The position numbers and the translations under genes were made by a program. A DNA stretch of 64,000 nt from Rosenbergiella australiborealis (GTDB lineage: Bacteria > Pseudomonadota > Gammaproteobacteria > Enterobacterales > Enterobacteriaceae): positions 91,456-155,455 of the forward strand of contig NZ_JABBFO010000007.1 of NCBI RefSeq assembly GCF_018494035.1, read 5' to 3'. The first letter of the stretch is position 1; every line of letters begins with the position of its first letter. Below the pieces are notes generated by a model, which ran no database searches, had not been told where the DNA came from, and worked only from the letters and a program-made list of their open reading frames with translations. Positions 9,234-18,572 of the stretch are shown piece by piece.

Positions 9234-10112
9234 ATGCAACGAAAGTGTTTAGTGTTGGCCGCAGTGCTGGGATTACCTCTGGTAGCTCATGCAGAAAGTG
9301 GATATGACGTTGGTGTACAAAATAATTCGCCAGTACCTGGCAGCATTATTTCTAATCTATTACATAAATATGATAATGCTTTTGTCTTGTATCCTTATGA
9401 AGATAACTACGTTTTATATACCTACACTAGTAACATTAACAAAACGGCTATTGAAAGCTATGACTGGGCGAGCAATGCACGTAAAGATGAGCTGAAATTC
9501 CAACTGAGTCTCGCTTTCCCTATTTGGCGTGGCATTTTAGGCGACAACTCTGTCTTAGCCGCCTCCTATACTCAACGTGCATGGTGGCAGATCTCAAACA
9601 GTAAAGAGTCTTCTCCCTTCCGTGAAACTAACTATGAACCGCAACTTTTTGTGGGCTGGGCGACCGATTATTCATTGGGAGACTGGACGCTGCGAGATGT
9701 GGAAACCGGTTTAAACCATGAGTCGAACGGACGCAGTGACCCTACCTCTCGTAGCTGGAACAGAGCCTACCTGCGTTTAATGGCGGAAAATGGTAATATG
9801 ACTGCCGAAATTAAACCTTGGGTTCGCCTCGATACTGGCGGCGGTGATGATGATAATCCGGATATCATCCGATACATGGGGCATTATCGTGCGAAATTAG
9901 GATATAAGTGGGGCGAAAGCGTGTTCAGTGTTGAAGGTCAATATAACTGGACGTCTGGATACGGTGGTGCACAGCTTGGTTGGAGCTATCCTATCACTCG
10001 TAACGTCAGATTTTATACCCAGCTTTACAGTGGTTATGGCGAATCGATGATCGATTATAATCATCGCCAAACTCGAATCGGTATTGGTCTAACCCTTAAT
10101 GATGTTCTCTGA
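9234..10112 (+). CDS. pldA: Outer-membrane phospholipase A
   Basis: A 292-residue OMPLA, which hydrolyses phospholipids that reach the outer leaflet of the outer membrane. A signal peptide ends at AHA, about residue 20. The catalytic region is NHESNGRSDPTSRSWNR, giving the His and Ser two residues apart and the downstream Asn of the OMPLA triad. The C-terminal beta-barrel strands alternate with aromatic residues. I chose the ATG giving MQRKC behind AGGGAT. recQ follows 15 bp later, as in E. coli. Confidence 0.95.
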   Translation: MQRKCLVLAAVLGLPLVAHAESGYDVGVQNNSPVPGSIISNLLHKYDNAFVLYPYEDNYVLYTYTSNINKTAIESYDWASNARKDELKFQLSLAFPIWRGILGDNSVLAASYTQRAWWQISNSKESSPFRETNYEPQLFVGWATDYSLGDWTLRDVETGLNHESNGRSDPTSRSWNRAYLRLMAENGNMTAEIKPWVRLDTGGGDDDNPDIIRYMGHYRAKLGYKWGESVFSVEGQYNWTSGYGGAQLGWSYPITRNVRFYTQLYSGYGESMIDYNHRQTRIGIGLTLNDVL

Positions 10113-10127
10113 TATAACAGGTAGCTT

Positions 10128-11951
10128 GTGGCAACATTGGTAGAAGCGGGCCAGGAAACTGAGGCAATCCAGATATTGCAGGAAACGTTTGGTTACCAGC
10201 AGTTCCGGCCCGGTCAAGACAGTATTATACAAGCGGCGATTGCTGGGCAAGACTGTCTTGTCGTGATGCCTACCGGTGGGGGTAAGTCACTCTGTTATCA
10301 AATTCCCGCGTTAGTGCAAAATGGCCTAACGCTGGTAGTTTCTCCGTTAATCTCCTTGATGAAAGATCAAGTCGATCAGCTTCGTGCTAATGGCGTGAAT
10401 GCGGAAAGTCTTAACTCGAGTCAGCCGAGAGAGCTGCAACAGCAGATTTTTCAAGCCTGTCGTCGCGGGGAGATTAAGCTCCTTTATGTCGCGCCTGAAC
10501 GCTTAATGATGGAGAGTTTTCTCGATACATTAAGTGAGTGGCAGCCAGCGATGATCGCGGTTGATGAAGCCCACTGTATCTCGCAATGGGGCCATGACTT
10601 TCGGCCGGAATACGGTGCAATTGGCCGTCTAAGAGAACGATTCCCGCACTTACCCATTATGGCGTTGACGGCTACGGCAGATAGCACGACCCGTCACGAC
10701 ATTTTGCAACGCCTTCAATTAAAAAATCCTTTTATTCAAATTAGTAGTTTTGATCGGCCTAATATCCGCTATACCTTAGTGGACAAATACAAACCTACCG
10801 ATCAACTACTGACCTATTTACGTGATCAGCGTGGTAAATGCGGCATTATCTACTGCAACAGTCGGGCTAAGGTTGAAGATACCACAGCGCGGTTACAAAG
10901 CCGTGGATGGCGTGTCGGTGCTTACCATGCAGGATTAGACGCTGATGAACGTGCGCGGGTACAAGAAGCCTTCCAACGCGACGATTTACATATTGTCGTG
11001 GCGACGGTAGCGTTCGGTATGGGAATTAATAAACCTAATGTTCGTTTTGTTTTCCATATGGATATTCCGCGTAACATTGAATCTTACTACCAAGAAACCG
11101 GACGAGCAGGGCGAGATGGACTCCCCGCTGAGGCGATGATGTTGTATGACCCTGCGGATATGGGATGGTTACGCCGTTGTCTGGACGAGAAAAGCCCGGG
11201 GGTCAGTCAAGATATTGAACGACATAAGCTGAATGCGATGGGGGCTTTTGCTGAGGCTCAGACCTGTAGACGTTTGGTCTTATTGAACTACTTTGGTGAA
11301 AATCGTCAAGCAGCATGCGGTAACTGCGATATCTGTCTAGATCCTCCCCGCCGTTATGATGGCCTCGTTGATGCACAAAAAGCGCTATCGACGATTTATC
11401 GAGTCGGACAACGCTTTGGAATGGGGTATATCGTTGAAGTATTACGCGGTGCGGCCAACCAGCGTATTAAAGAATTTGGCCATGATAAGCTTCCCGTTTA
11501 TGCCATCGGCCGTGACCAAAGCCATGAGCACTGGGTCAATGTCCTACGGCAACTTATCCATCTTGGGTTGGTGACACAAAATATCAGCCAACACTCGGCG
11601 CTGCAATTGACCGAGAGTGCGAGGCCGGTATTGCGTGGTGAATTACCCTTGCAGCTCGCCGTACCCCGGATCATTGTAACTAAAACTCGCCCTATGACGA
11701 GCCGCATATCTGGCGGTAACTATGATAAAAAACTCTTTGCTAAATTACGTAAGTTACGAAAAGCAATCGCTGATGAAGAAAACATTCCCCCTTACGTTGT
11801 TTTCAACGATGCAACATTGATTGAACTGTCAGAAATTCAACCGCATTCACCTTCAGAAATGTTGGGAATTAACGGTATCGGTCAGCGAAAGCTGGAACGA
11901 TTTGGGCGTCCTTTTATGCAGTTGATCAAGCAGCATGTGGATGAAGAATAA
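10128..11951 (+). CDS. recQ: ATP-dependent DNA helicase RecQ
   Basis: A 607-residue RecQ. Walker A is PTGGGKS and the DEAH box is DEAHCISQWGHDFR. Motif VI is QETGRAGRDG. The zinc-binding cysteines are in CRR...CGNCDIC, followed by the winged-helix and a C-terminal HRDC domain (about residues 530-605). Translation starts at GTG. It unwinds DNA 3'-5' in RecF-pathway recombination and fork processing. Confidence 0.97.
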   Translation: MATLVEAGQETEAIQILQETFGYQQFRPGQDSIIQAAIAGQDCLVVMPTGGGKSLCYQIPALVQNGLTLVVSPLISLMKDQVDQLRANGVNAESLNSSQPRELQQQIFQACRRGEIKLLYVAPERLMMESFLDTLSEWQPAMIAVDEAHCISQWGHDFRPEYGAIGRLRERFPHLPIMALTATADSTTRHDILQRLQLKNPFIQISSFDRPNIRYTLVDKYKPTDQLLTYLRDQRGKCGIIYCNSRAKVEDTTARLQSRGWRVGAYHAGLDADERARVQEAFQRDDLHIVVATVAFGMGINKPNVRFVFHMDIPRNIESYYQETGRAGRDGLPAEAMMLYDPADMGWLRRCLDEKSPGVSQDIERHKLNAMGAFAEAQTCRRLVLLNYFGENRQAACGNCDICLDPPRRYDGLVDAQKALSTIYRVGQRFGMGYIVEVLRGAANQRIKEFGHDKLPVYAIGRDQSHEHWVNVLRQLIHLGLVTQNISQHSALQLTESARPVLRGELPLQLAVPRIIVTKTRPMTSRISGGNYDKKLFAKLRKLRKAIADEENIPPYVVFNDATLIELSEIQPHSPSEMLGINGIGQRKLERFGRPFMQLIKQHVDEE

Positions 11952-11987
11952 CGTTGTACTCTATGTCTATTACTCAAAGGAGTTTTT

Positions 11988-12611
11988 ATGATTACTCTGT
12001 TTCTTACCGTTGCGCTGGTACAGATTGTTGCGCTGGCGAGCCCCGGTCCGGACTTTTTCTTTATCTCACAAACGGCGGCCAGCCAATCTCGACGCGACGC
12101 ATTTAAAGGGGTCATGGGAATTACTCTCGCCGTTGCTATTTGGGCGGCAGTGGCTCTCTTAGGGCTCAATATATTGTTGAAAAAAATGGCGTGGTTACAC
12201 CAACTGATCCTATGGGCGGGTGGGGCATATCTGACATGGATGGGGATACAAATGCTTCGCTCAGCATGCCAAACTCGAACATCTAGCAGTGAGCAGACGA
12301 CAGTGGTACCAACAAGCCGCAAGAAAAATACCTTTATACGCGGTTTACTGACTAATCTTTCCAACCCTAAGGCTATTATCTATTTTGGTAGCATCTTTTC
12401 CCTCATTGTCGGTAACGACGTCAGTAATGTGACTCGTACTGCAATCTTTATCCTTATTGTTGCAGAAACACTGATTTGGTTCAGCTTAGTCGCTACACTC
12501 TTCTCGCTACCGTGGATGAAGGCGAAATATCAACAGTTAGCTAAATGGATTGATGGTGTGGCGGGAACTCTATTTGTCGCATTTGGTTTACATCTTATCT
12601 TTTCTCGCTAA
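11988..12611 (+). CDS. rhtC: Threonine exporter RhtC (LysE family)
   Basis: A 207-residue inner-membrane exporter with about six transmembrane segments. The LysE/RhtB signature SPGPDFFF is near residue 19 and NPKAIIYFGS is near residue 125. Sequence and position directly after recQ indicate RhtC, a threonine exporter, rather than RhtB. In E. coli rhtB follows; here pldB follows three bases later and rhtB is missing from this spot. Confidence 0.9.
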   Translation: MITLFLTVALVQIVALASPGPDFFFISQTAASQSRRDAFKGVMGITLAVAIWAAVALLGLNILLKKMAWLHQLILWAGGAYLTWMGIQMLRSACQTRTSSSEQTTVVPTSRKKNTFIRGLLTNLSNPKAIIYFGSIFSLIVGNDVSNVTRTAIFILIVAETLIWFSLVATLFSLPWMKAKYQQLAKWIDGVAGTLFVAFGLHLIFSR

Positions 12612-12613
12612 CG

Positions 12614-13609
12614 ATGAAGAAGTTACCTTCGCAATGGACGCATAGAGAGAAAGCATTCTCGGCATTTATTACCGGGCCATTGTTATCATTTTGGCGGCAG
12701 CGGCAAGAACGTCAGTTTGTGGGCAAAGAGGGGATTACGATTCGCTACGTAAGGCTGACGTCAGCATCGCATAAAAAAGCGATTTTAATCGTTCCCGGTC
12801 GTTCAGAAACTTACGTGAAGTACCCCGAAGTAGCATGGGATCTCTTTAACTGTGGCTATGATATTTTTATCATCGATCATCGCGGACAAGGGCTTTCCGA
12901 TCGATTGCTGGACGATCCACAACTGGGCCATGTTGTCCAGTTTTCAGATTACGTCGATGACTTGGCCCAATTATGTGACATTGAGATCTCGACATCCCGC
13001 TATCAACAAACCTTTGCCCTAGCCCATTCGATGGGGGGGGCAATAGTGACGCTATTATCGCAGCGTCAGCCCGATCGGTTTACAGCCACGGCGTTGGTGG
13101 CACCGATGTTTGGCATTGTTTTACCAATGCCTGAGTGGGTCGTAGAACGAATACTTAATTGGACGGAAGCTCGTCCTCATTTGCGGGAAACCTTTGCATA
13201 TGGCACACGACACTGGCATGCCATACCGTTTGGCATCAATACACTGACTCATAGTCGTGTGCGTTATCAGCGAAACATTCGTTTCTACGCCGATCAACCT
13301 GAACTACAAATTGGTGGGCCAACTACGCATTGGGTACGAGAGGCGATTCTGACTGGACGTCATATTGAGAATATTGCGCCGACGCTGACCCACCCCGTGT
13401 TGTTATTACAAGCTAGCGAAGATCAAGTGGTTGATAATCAAGCGCAAGACCGATTTTGTTTAGCGAGAAATCTCGCCGGTTTTCCCTGTTATGGCGACCA
13501 TCCGCAGGTGATGGATGGCGCCCGTCACGAAATTTTATTTGAAAAAGATGAAATTCGGGCGAAAGCATTACAGAAAATTACGGATTATTTTTTAACCTTT
13601 AATACCTAA
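12614..13609 (+). CDS. pldB: Lysophospholipase L2
   Basis: A 331-residue alpha/beta hydrolase. The nucleophile elbow is AHSMGGA with the catalytic Ser, and candidate Asp and His residues lie in SEDQVVD and GARHEIL near the C-terminus. It hydrolyses lysophospholipids at the cytoplasmic membrane, complementing PldA. It starts two bases after rhtC ends. An eight-G run (13033-13040) falls within the codons just after the catalytic Ser. Confidence 0.94.
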   Translation: MKKLPSQWTHREKAFSAFITGPLLSFWRQRQERQFVGKEGITIRYVRLTSASHKKAILIVPGRSETYVKYPEVAWDLFNCGYDIFIIDHRGQGLSDRLLDDPQLGHVVQFSDYVDDLAQLCDIEISTSRYQQTFALAHSMGGAIVTLLSQRQPDRFTATALVAPMFGIVLPMPEWVVERILNWTEARPHLRETFAYGTRHWHAIPFGINTLTHSRVRYQRNIRFYADQPELQIGGPTTHWVREAILTGRHIENIAPTLTHPVLLLQASEDQVVDNQAQDRFCLARNLAGFPCYGDHPQVMDGARHEILFEKDEIRAKALQKITDYFLTFNT

Positions 13610-13667
13610 AGCAGTTTAATTTCTCGGGCTCAAAATAGTGTTGAGTCTGCATAATTGAGAGGTCGTC

Positions 13668-14474
13668 ATGTACCCTATTGTTGCTTCTGATCTCGATGGA
13701 ACCTTGCTCTCTCCAGAGCATTCATTAACCGACTTTGCTGCCCAGACACTACAGCGTGTCACTCAGCGTGGTGTCTCATTTGTGTTTGCAACCGGTCGTC
13801 ATCATGTTGATGTAGCGCAGATCCGTGAAAAACTTGGTATCGATGCTTATATGATTACATCGAATGGCGCACGTGTGCATGATACGCAAGGCAATTTGTT
13901 GTTTGCTCATAACTTAGACAGAGATATCGCTGAAGAACTTATCCTGCTTAAGTATCAAGATAAGGAGATCTTGACCCAAATTTATCGTGATGATGAGTGG
14001 TTCATCGCTCGGGAATGCCATGATGATTCTTCATTTTTTATGGAGTCTGATTTTCGTTATCAGATCTATCAGCCGGTAGATTTTTCGTTAGAAGGTATAA
14101 GCAAAGTCTTTTTTACCTGCAATGATCATCAACAATTATTACAGTTAGAAACGGCCTTAGTCGCCCGTTTCGGCGACCGTGTCAACGTCAGTTTTTCATT
14201 ACCGATCTGCTTAGAGGTCATGGCAGGCGGTGTCTCGAAAGGCCATGCTTTAGATAAAGTCTCTCGTCGACTCGGCTACAGCCTACAAGACTGTATTGCC
14301 TTTGGTGATGGTATGAATGATAAAGAGATGCTCAGTATGGCGGGTAAAGGCTGCATTATGGAAAATGGCCAGCAGCGATTAAAAGAGTTACTCCCCGACT
14401 TAGCGGTGATTGGCAACAATGGTCAAGATGCCGTACCTCGTTATTTACGCCAATTATATGCAGTGACTGACTAA
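13668..14474 (+). CDS. yigL: Cof-type HAD phosphatase YigL (pyridoxal phosphatase)
   Basis: A 268-residue Cof-subfamily HAD hydrolase. Motif I is SDLDGTLLS at residues 7-15, motif II includes FATGRH, and motif IV is FGDGMNDKEML. E. coli YigL dephosphorylates pyridoxal phosphate and sugar phosphates. A GAGAGG ribosome site precedes the start. It is convergent with metR; E. coli yigM, which normally separates them, is missing. Confidence 0.93.
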   Translation: MYPIVASDLDGTLLSPEHSLTDFAAQTLQRVTQRGVSFVFATGRHHVDVAQIREKLGIDAYMITSNGARVHDTQGNLLFAHNLDRDIAEELILLKYQDKEILTQIYRDDEWFIARECHDDSSFFMESDFRYQIYQPVDFSLEGISKVFFTCNDHQQLLQLETALVARFGDRVNVSFSLPICLEVMAGGVSKGHALDKVSRRLGYSLQDCIAFGDGMNDKEMLSMAGKGCIMENGQQRLKELLPDLAVIGNNGQDAVPRYLRQLYAVTD

Positions 14475-14501
14475 CGACGATATATATGTCGCAACGCCTG
14501 A

Positions 14502-14523
14502 TGCTAACCGTTATCGGTTGGCA
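14502..14523. other. Hairpin between convergent yigL and metR
   Basis: TGCTAACCG, a TTAT loop and CGGTTGGCA form a 9-bp stem with one G-U pair. It is in the right place to end either gene, but no T-run follows on either strand, so terminator function is uncertain. Confidence 0.35.
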
Positions 14524-14602
14524 ATTATCGATAAGAAGAGGGCGAGTTGGCACCGTCTTGTCACCTGAAGGTTAATAGGCCACTCTGTAGGTGATATTTC
14601 GA

Positions 14603-15520
14603 TCAGGCGGTGACCAGTGCTCCGGAGGCATCACGGACAAAAGGTAATTGCCGGGCATGTTGCTGCGCGTGCGTGATAAAGGCGTCGAGTACCGGCTGAC
14701 GGTTTTCCCCTTCGCGCGTTGCTGCATACAATCGACTCCACAAACCATTATCCAGAGTGCGCGTCACCACCAATTTTTGCCGCTCAACATTCTCCACCAC
14801 CCAATGGGGTAGCGCTGCAATACCCATGTTGGCAGATACCATCTGAATCAACAATAAGGTGTTATCGACCGTTTTTAAGGATGGCGAAATGCCCGAAGGC
14901 TGTAAAAAATGGCGCCAAATATCGATACGCTGACGTTGCACTGGGTAGATCAGTAAGGTCTCTTCGCTGAGGTCTTCCGGTAAGATAGTGGGTTTGGTTG
15001 CTAAAGGGTGGTCCACGGCCACGATCAGCCTGACTTCAAAATCGAATAATGGCGTATAGTGCAATCCGCTTTTCGGCAGAATATCTGAAGTTAAAACCAG
15101 ATCCAGCTTACCTTGTTGTAAGGCGGGTTGCGGATCGAAAGTAACCCCTGAAATAAATTCTACAGCTACCTGTGGCCACTGCTCTCGAAAGCTATTGAGT
15201 GCTGGGGTCATCCATTGAATACAGCTGTGGCATTCGATGGCGATGCGAAGGGTCGTTTGCTCAGGGGCTTGGCATGCCTGTAAGGCTTGATGAACTTGCG
15301 GCAATACGGAATCGGCGAGCTGAAGTAAGACTTCACCTTGACGTGTGAATCGCAGGGGTTGGCTCTTACGTACAAAAAGTCGAAAGCCTAGACGTTGCTC
15401 AATATCACTAAATTGATGTGATAACGCCGACTGAGTTTGATGCAAATGAGCGGCTGCAGCGGCTAAAGATCCGGTCTGTTTCAAGGCTTGCAGTGTTTTC
15501 AGATGCTTAATCTCAATCAT
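14603..15520 (-). CDS. metR: LysR-type methionine regulator MetR
   Basis: A 305-residue LysR regulator. The N-terminal helix-turn-helix ([19 protein letters not shown]) and the co-inducer domain are nearly identical in pattern to E. coli MetR, which uses homocysteine to activate metE and other met genes. I chose the ATG giving MIEIKHLK; the frame runs 26 codons further upstream but those overlap the met boxes. metE, normally divergent from metR, is absent here, and the flagellar cluster begins instead. Confidence 0.95.
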   Translation of the reverse strand: MIEIKHLKTLQALKQTGSLAAAAAHLHQTQSALSHQFSDIEQRLGFRLFVRKSQPLRFTRQGEVLLQLADSVLPQVHQALQACQAPEQTTLRIAIECHSCIQWMTPALNSFREQWPQVAVEFISGVTFDPQPALQQGKLDLVLTSDILPKSGLHYTPLFDFEVRLIVAVDHPLATKPTILPEDLSEETLLIYPVQRQRIDIWRHFLQPSGISPSLKTVDNTLLLIQMVSANMGIAALPHWVVENVERQKLVVTRTLDNGLWSRLYAATREGENRQPVLDAFITHAQQHARQLPFVRDASGALVTA

Positions 15521-15566
15521 GGTACGTTTTACCTTTGGTAATGATGACTCTCTTTTTATAGCCAAC

Positions 15567-15595
15567 AATGTACTGATTATTACCGGGTGTGTAAA
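15567..15595 (-). promoter_or_regulatory. Candidate metR promoter
   Basis: On the minus strand TTTACA (15590-15595) and TACATT (15567-15572) are 17 bp apart, 47 bp before the metR ATG. The -35 overlaps the met boxes, so a bound MetJ would block it. Confidence 0.45.
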
Positions 15596-15616
15596 CATCT
15601 GGATGTCTAAACATCT
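15593..15616 (-). promoter_or_regulatory. Three tandem MetJ met boxes
   Basis: On the minus strand the 24 bases are three adjacent 8-mers, AGATGTTT, AGACATCC and AGATGTTT, each matching 6 of 8 positions of the met-box consensus AGACGTCT. MetJ with S-adenosylmethionine binds tandem met boxes, and metR is a known MetJ target. Confidence 0.72.
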
Positions 15617-15770
15617 ACGTTATTTTTCTTCAACTTGATCACGCAGCTTTCTCATCATTGAAAAACGATGACGTTTTCCTCTCTCTTGAGTTTGACGAAC
15701 AGTCAGCAGAGTGATCGCGGTTTTATCTCACTTTTGCGGAGAATTTTCGGGGGATCTGGAGGGAGTCGCT

Positions 15771-15790
15771 AAAATAAAGCACGGTCGTGC
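15771..15790 (-). terminator. Terminator of the Sel1-repeat lipoprotein gene
   Basis: On the minus strand GCAC-GACC-GTGC is followed by TTTATTTT. A larger flanking pair (TGCCCCG/CGGGGCA, 15788-15820) lies between it and the gene's stop. The orientation fits the gene at 15833-16354. Confidence 0.55.
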
Positions 15791-15832
15791 CCCGCCTCAG
15801 CATGACTTATCACGGGGCAGTCAAGGTACTCG

Positions 15833-16354
15833 CTAGGGGTTGATTTGGCGACGTACACTACACGCCACAACATTGCCTTTTTTACATCCTAATTCAGCGT
15901 ATTGCTGTGCTTTTGCTAGATTTTTATCGGTTCCGCGACCGTAACGATAAAGATTGGAGAGATATAAATACGAAGTGGCATCGCCCAACTCTGCCCCTTG
16001 TTGATATAACTCACGGGCGCGCGTTAAGTCTTTAGGCAGTGCATAACCATTCTCAAACATATGTCCTAACGCACTGTAGGCAGCAGGTTGTTTAAGGCCA
16101 GTTGCCAGCTGATAGTAGCGTACCGCCTGAGCATAGTATTGACTACCACGCATCTCATACATTGTCCCCGCCGTAATACAGGCATCCCCTTGTTGATTTT
16201 CACAGCGCTTGATCTGATTATCGAGCTCTGCCTGTTGGGCATAGGTGGCGTGTGTTGATGATGATGAAAAATAGTTCACAAATCGATGATAAGTGCTACA
16301 ACCGGAAAGTGTTAGCGCTAAAACGGCAACACTGGTTGGGATCAAAAATTTCAT
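15833..16354 (-). CDS. Sel1-repeat lipoprotein at the left edge of the flagellar locus
   Basis: A 173-residue lipoprotein. The signal sequence ends in the lipobox LSGC (Cys about residue 19). Several Sel1/TPR-like repeats follow, with the patterns AYSALGHMFENG, ATSYLYLSNLYRYGRG and VACSV, and conserved Cys pairs. Such proteins usually act as periplasmic scaffolds. The gene points the same way as flhA and lies 136 bp after it, but a strong hairpin separates them. A link to the flagellum is possible and not shown. Confidence 0.7.
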   Translation of the reverse strand: MKFLIPTSVAVLALTLSGCSTYHRFVNYFSSSSTHATYAQQAELDNQIKRCENQQGDACITAGTMYEMRGSQYYAQAVRYYQLATGLKQPAAYSALGHMFENGYALPKDLTRARELYQQGAELGDATSYLYLSNLYRYGRGTDKNLAKAQQYAELGCKKGNVVACSVRRQINP

Positions 16355-16379
16355 AAGGCCCTCTCGTTCAATATCGACG

Positions 16380-16402
16380 CCTCAGGGAGTGCCTCCCTGA
16401 GG
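16380..16402. repeat. Perfect 10-bp inverted repeat between flhA and the Sel1 lipoprotein gene
   Basis: CCTCAGGGAG, a TGC loop and CTCCCTGAGG form a perfect GC-rich stem, 90 bp beyond the flhA stop and 26 bp before the lipoprotein start. There is no T-run, so it may be a weak terminator, an mRNA 3'-end stabiliser or an operator. Confidence 0.5.
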
Positions 16403-16490
16403 TAGAGTCATAACAGTCTACGCTTATCTAAGCTAAATCGCTTTACGCCGATATCTGAAAGGCAGGCCAGTCTACCCCAAAATCTCCCGA

Positions 16491-18572
16491 TTAGGTTAAA
16501 TGACCCCGTATAACGACTTCACGATCTTCAGGGACTTCATTATAGGAAAGTACAAATAGTTCACGAGAGAAAGAGCGTGCGTAGCGGGCGAGCAATGGGC
16601 GCAAAGCTGGAGGAACGATCAATACCGGGGGTAGATTTTCTGCTTTCATCTGTTGAGTCATTAAAGGCATATTGGTTTGCAGCTGAGACAGTAAATGCGG
16701 ATCCAGTGGGATATTATCCAACTCTTTATTCCCCGCAGCTTGTTGTGCTCGCAGTAAAAGGTTCTCAAGTTCATCGCTCAGCGTAAATACGGCAAACTGA
16801 GAACGATTTTTATTGATCTCTTGCACAATGTGTCGGCGTAAGGCATAGCGAACATCCGCGGCCAACAGCAGTGGGTCTTTAGTCACTTGGTGGCCGATTA
16901 ATAGCGCGGTCGCGATAGTGACAATATCTTTTAAACTGACACCGTCTAATAAAAGATACCGATAAATTCGTAGCTGTTGTGTGTAGGTCAGTGCATGATT
17001 TAAATCGTCGCTGAGACGCGGGGCTTGGGCCGCTAAACGTTTATGTAAATGGGTAATATCGTCATACTGAAAAAGATCGGGCAGATAGAGCTTGGCGATC
17101 TTATTAACATGAGTGGCAATCACACTGGCACAATCGACCACTTGGTAGCCAAAACGTAAGGCTTGGCTTTTTTGAGACGGATCGATCCAAATTGCGGACA
17201 TCCCATACGCGGGATCTGTACCCAAAATCCCGTCAAGTTCGCCATAAATTTCGTTACTGGCGAGTGCCATTAATTTATCAGCATAAACTTCACCTACCGC
17301 TGCCTGGATCCCTTGAACCAGAATACTGTACTGTGTCGGTTTTAAACGAAAATTCTCGCGTACTTGGATCTCGGGCAGGAGAACACCACTATTTTCAGAG
17401 AGGATTTGACGCACACCGGTGATACGTTGTGACAGCAAACCACCCTGTTGTTGGTCAATAAGGTTGACTAACTTGTAACCTAAGTTGAGGCCCAGAGGCT
17501 CGGTCAGCGTCAGACCTTCCCATTCTAGTGGAGGAGGCTGGTTATCAAGTTGATGTTCGATAATATCCGAAGTCATACCTGTTGCGGCGACAATACGTTT
17601 CGACTGACGCCAGCCAGTAAACGCCAGCAATAAGGTGAAGCTCAGAAAGGCGATATGGGGCATTCCCGGAACCAGCGCCATCGCGAGCATAATCCCGGCT
17701 ACGGTGTAGAGCACCGTGGGTTGTGCAAGCAGTTGCTCTCGAACTTCGTGGCGAATATCCTGCCCATCACTGACTCGGGTGACAATAATCGCCGCCGCTG
17801 TCGATAGCAGTAGTGAAGGGAGCTGTGCCACTAAGCCATCACCAATGGTCAGTAACACATATTGTTGGAACGCTTGGCTGGCATCAAGATGATACTTCGC
17901 CATTCCAATCGCGATGCCTCCGACCATATTAATAACTAAGATCAACATTCCGGCAATCGCATCGCCGCGCACAAACTTTGAAGCGCCATCCATCGAACCA
18001 TAGAAATCGGCTTCTCGAGTGACCTCCGCGCGTCTTGCCCGGGCTTGTGTTTGAGTAATCGCCCCTGCATTCAGCTCCGCATCGATAGCCATTTGTTTTC
18101 CTGGCATAGCATCGAGCGTAAAGCGTGCCGAGACTTCAGAAATCCGTTCAGCCCCCTTGGTAATTACGACGAAATTGACAATCATCAGAATAATAAAGAC
18201 GACCAATCCGACCACAAAGTCACCACCAATAACCACTTGGCCGAATGCCTCGATCACTTTACCGGCTGCGCCTTCGCCTTCGTGACCGTGCAATAAGACG
18301 ACCCGTGTGGAGGCAACGTTTAATGAGAGTCGCAGCAAAGTAGTAATCAGTAGCAGTGTTGGAAAAATACTGAAATCGAGTGGACGTTGAGCATTAACCG
18401 ACACCAGCAGGATTAAAATAGCCAGCACGATATTAAAGGTAAACAGACAATCGAGAACCAGTGGATTCAAGGGTAAAATGACCATTGATAAGACCGATAA
18501 CACTAAAATCGGTACACCCAATGGAAATGTCTTCCCTAATGGCAACCATTGGGGCAGTTTGAATTTATTCAC
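16491..18572 (-). CDS. flhA: Flagellar export gate protein FlhA (Flag-2 LfhA)
   Basis: A 693-residue FlhA. About eight N-terminal transmembrane segments (residues 15-330) contain the conserved FHIPEP-type cytoplasmic loop (RRAEVTREADFYGSMDGASKF), and a large cytosolic domain forms the export platform ring. It is the last gene of the minus-strand run fliM-N-P-Q-R-flhB-flhA and overlaps flhB by 8 bp. In E. coli Flag-2 this gene is lfhA (fhiA). The length is normal and there is no truncation, unlike the deletion remnant in E. coli K-12. Confidence 0.96.
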   Translation of the reverse strand: MNKFKLPQWLPLGKTFPLGVPILVLSVLSMVILPLNPLVLDCLFTFNIVLAILILLVSVNAQRPLDFSIFPTLLLITTLLRLSLNVASTRVVLLHGHEGEGAAGKVIEAFGQVVIGGDFVVGLVVFIILMIVNFVVITKGAERISEVSARFTLDAMPGKQMAIDAELNAGAITQTQARARRAEVTREADFYGSMDGASKFVRGDAIAGMLILVINMVGGIAIGMAKYHLDASQAFQQYVLLTIGDGLVAQLPSLLLSTAAAIIVTRVSDGQDIRHEVREQLLAQPTVLYTVAGIMLAMALVPGMPHIAFLSFTLLLAFTGWRQSKRIVAATGMTSDIIEHQLDNQPPPLEWEGLTLTEPLGLNLGYKLVNLIDQQQGGLLSQRITGVRQILSENSGVLLPEIQVRENFRLKPTQYSILVQGIQAAVGEVYADKLMALASNEIYGELDGILGTDPAYGMSAIWIDPSQKSQALRFGYQVVDCASVIATHVNKIAKLYLPDLFQYDDITHLHKRLAAQAPRLSDDLNHALTYTQQLRIYRYLLLDGVSLKDIVTIATALLIGHQVTKDPLLLAADVRYALRRHIVQEINKNRSQFAVFTLSDELENLLLRAQQAAGNKELDNIPLDPHLLSQLQTNMPLMTQQMKAENLPPVLIVPPALRPLLARYARSFSRELFVLSYNEVPEDREVVIRGHLT

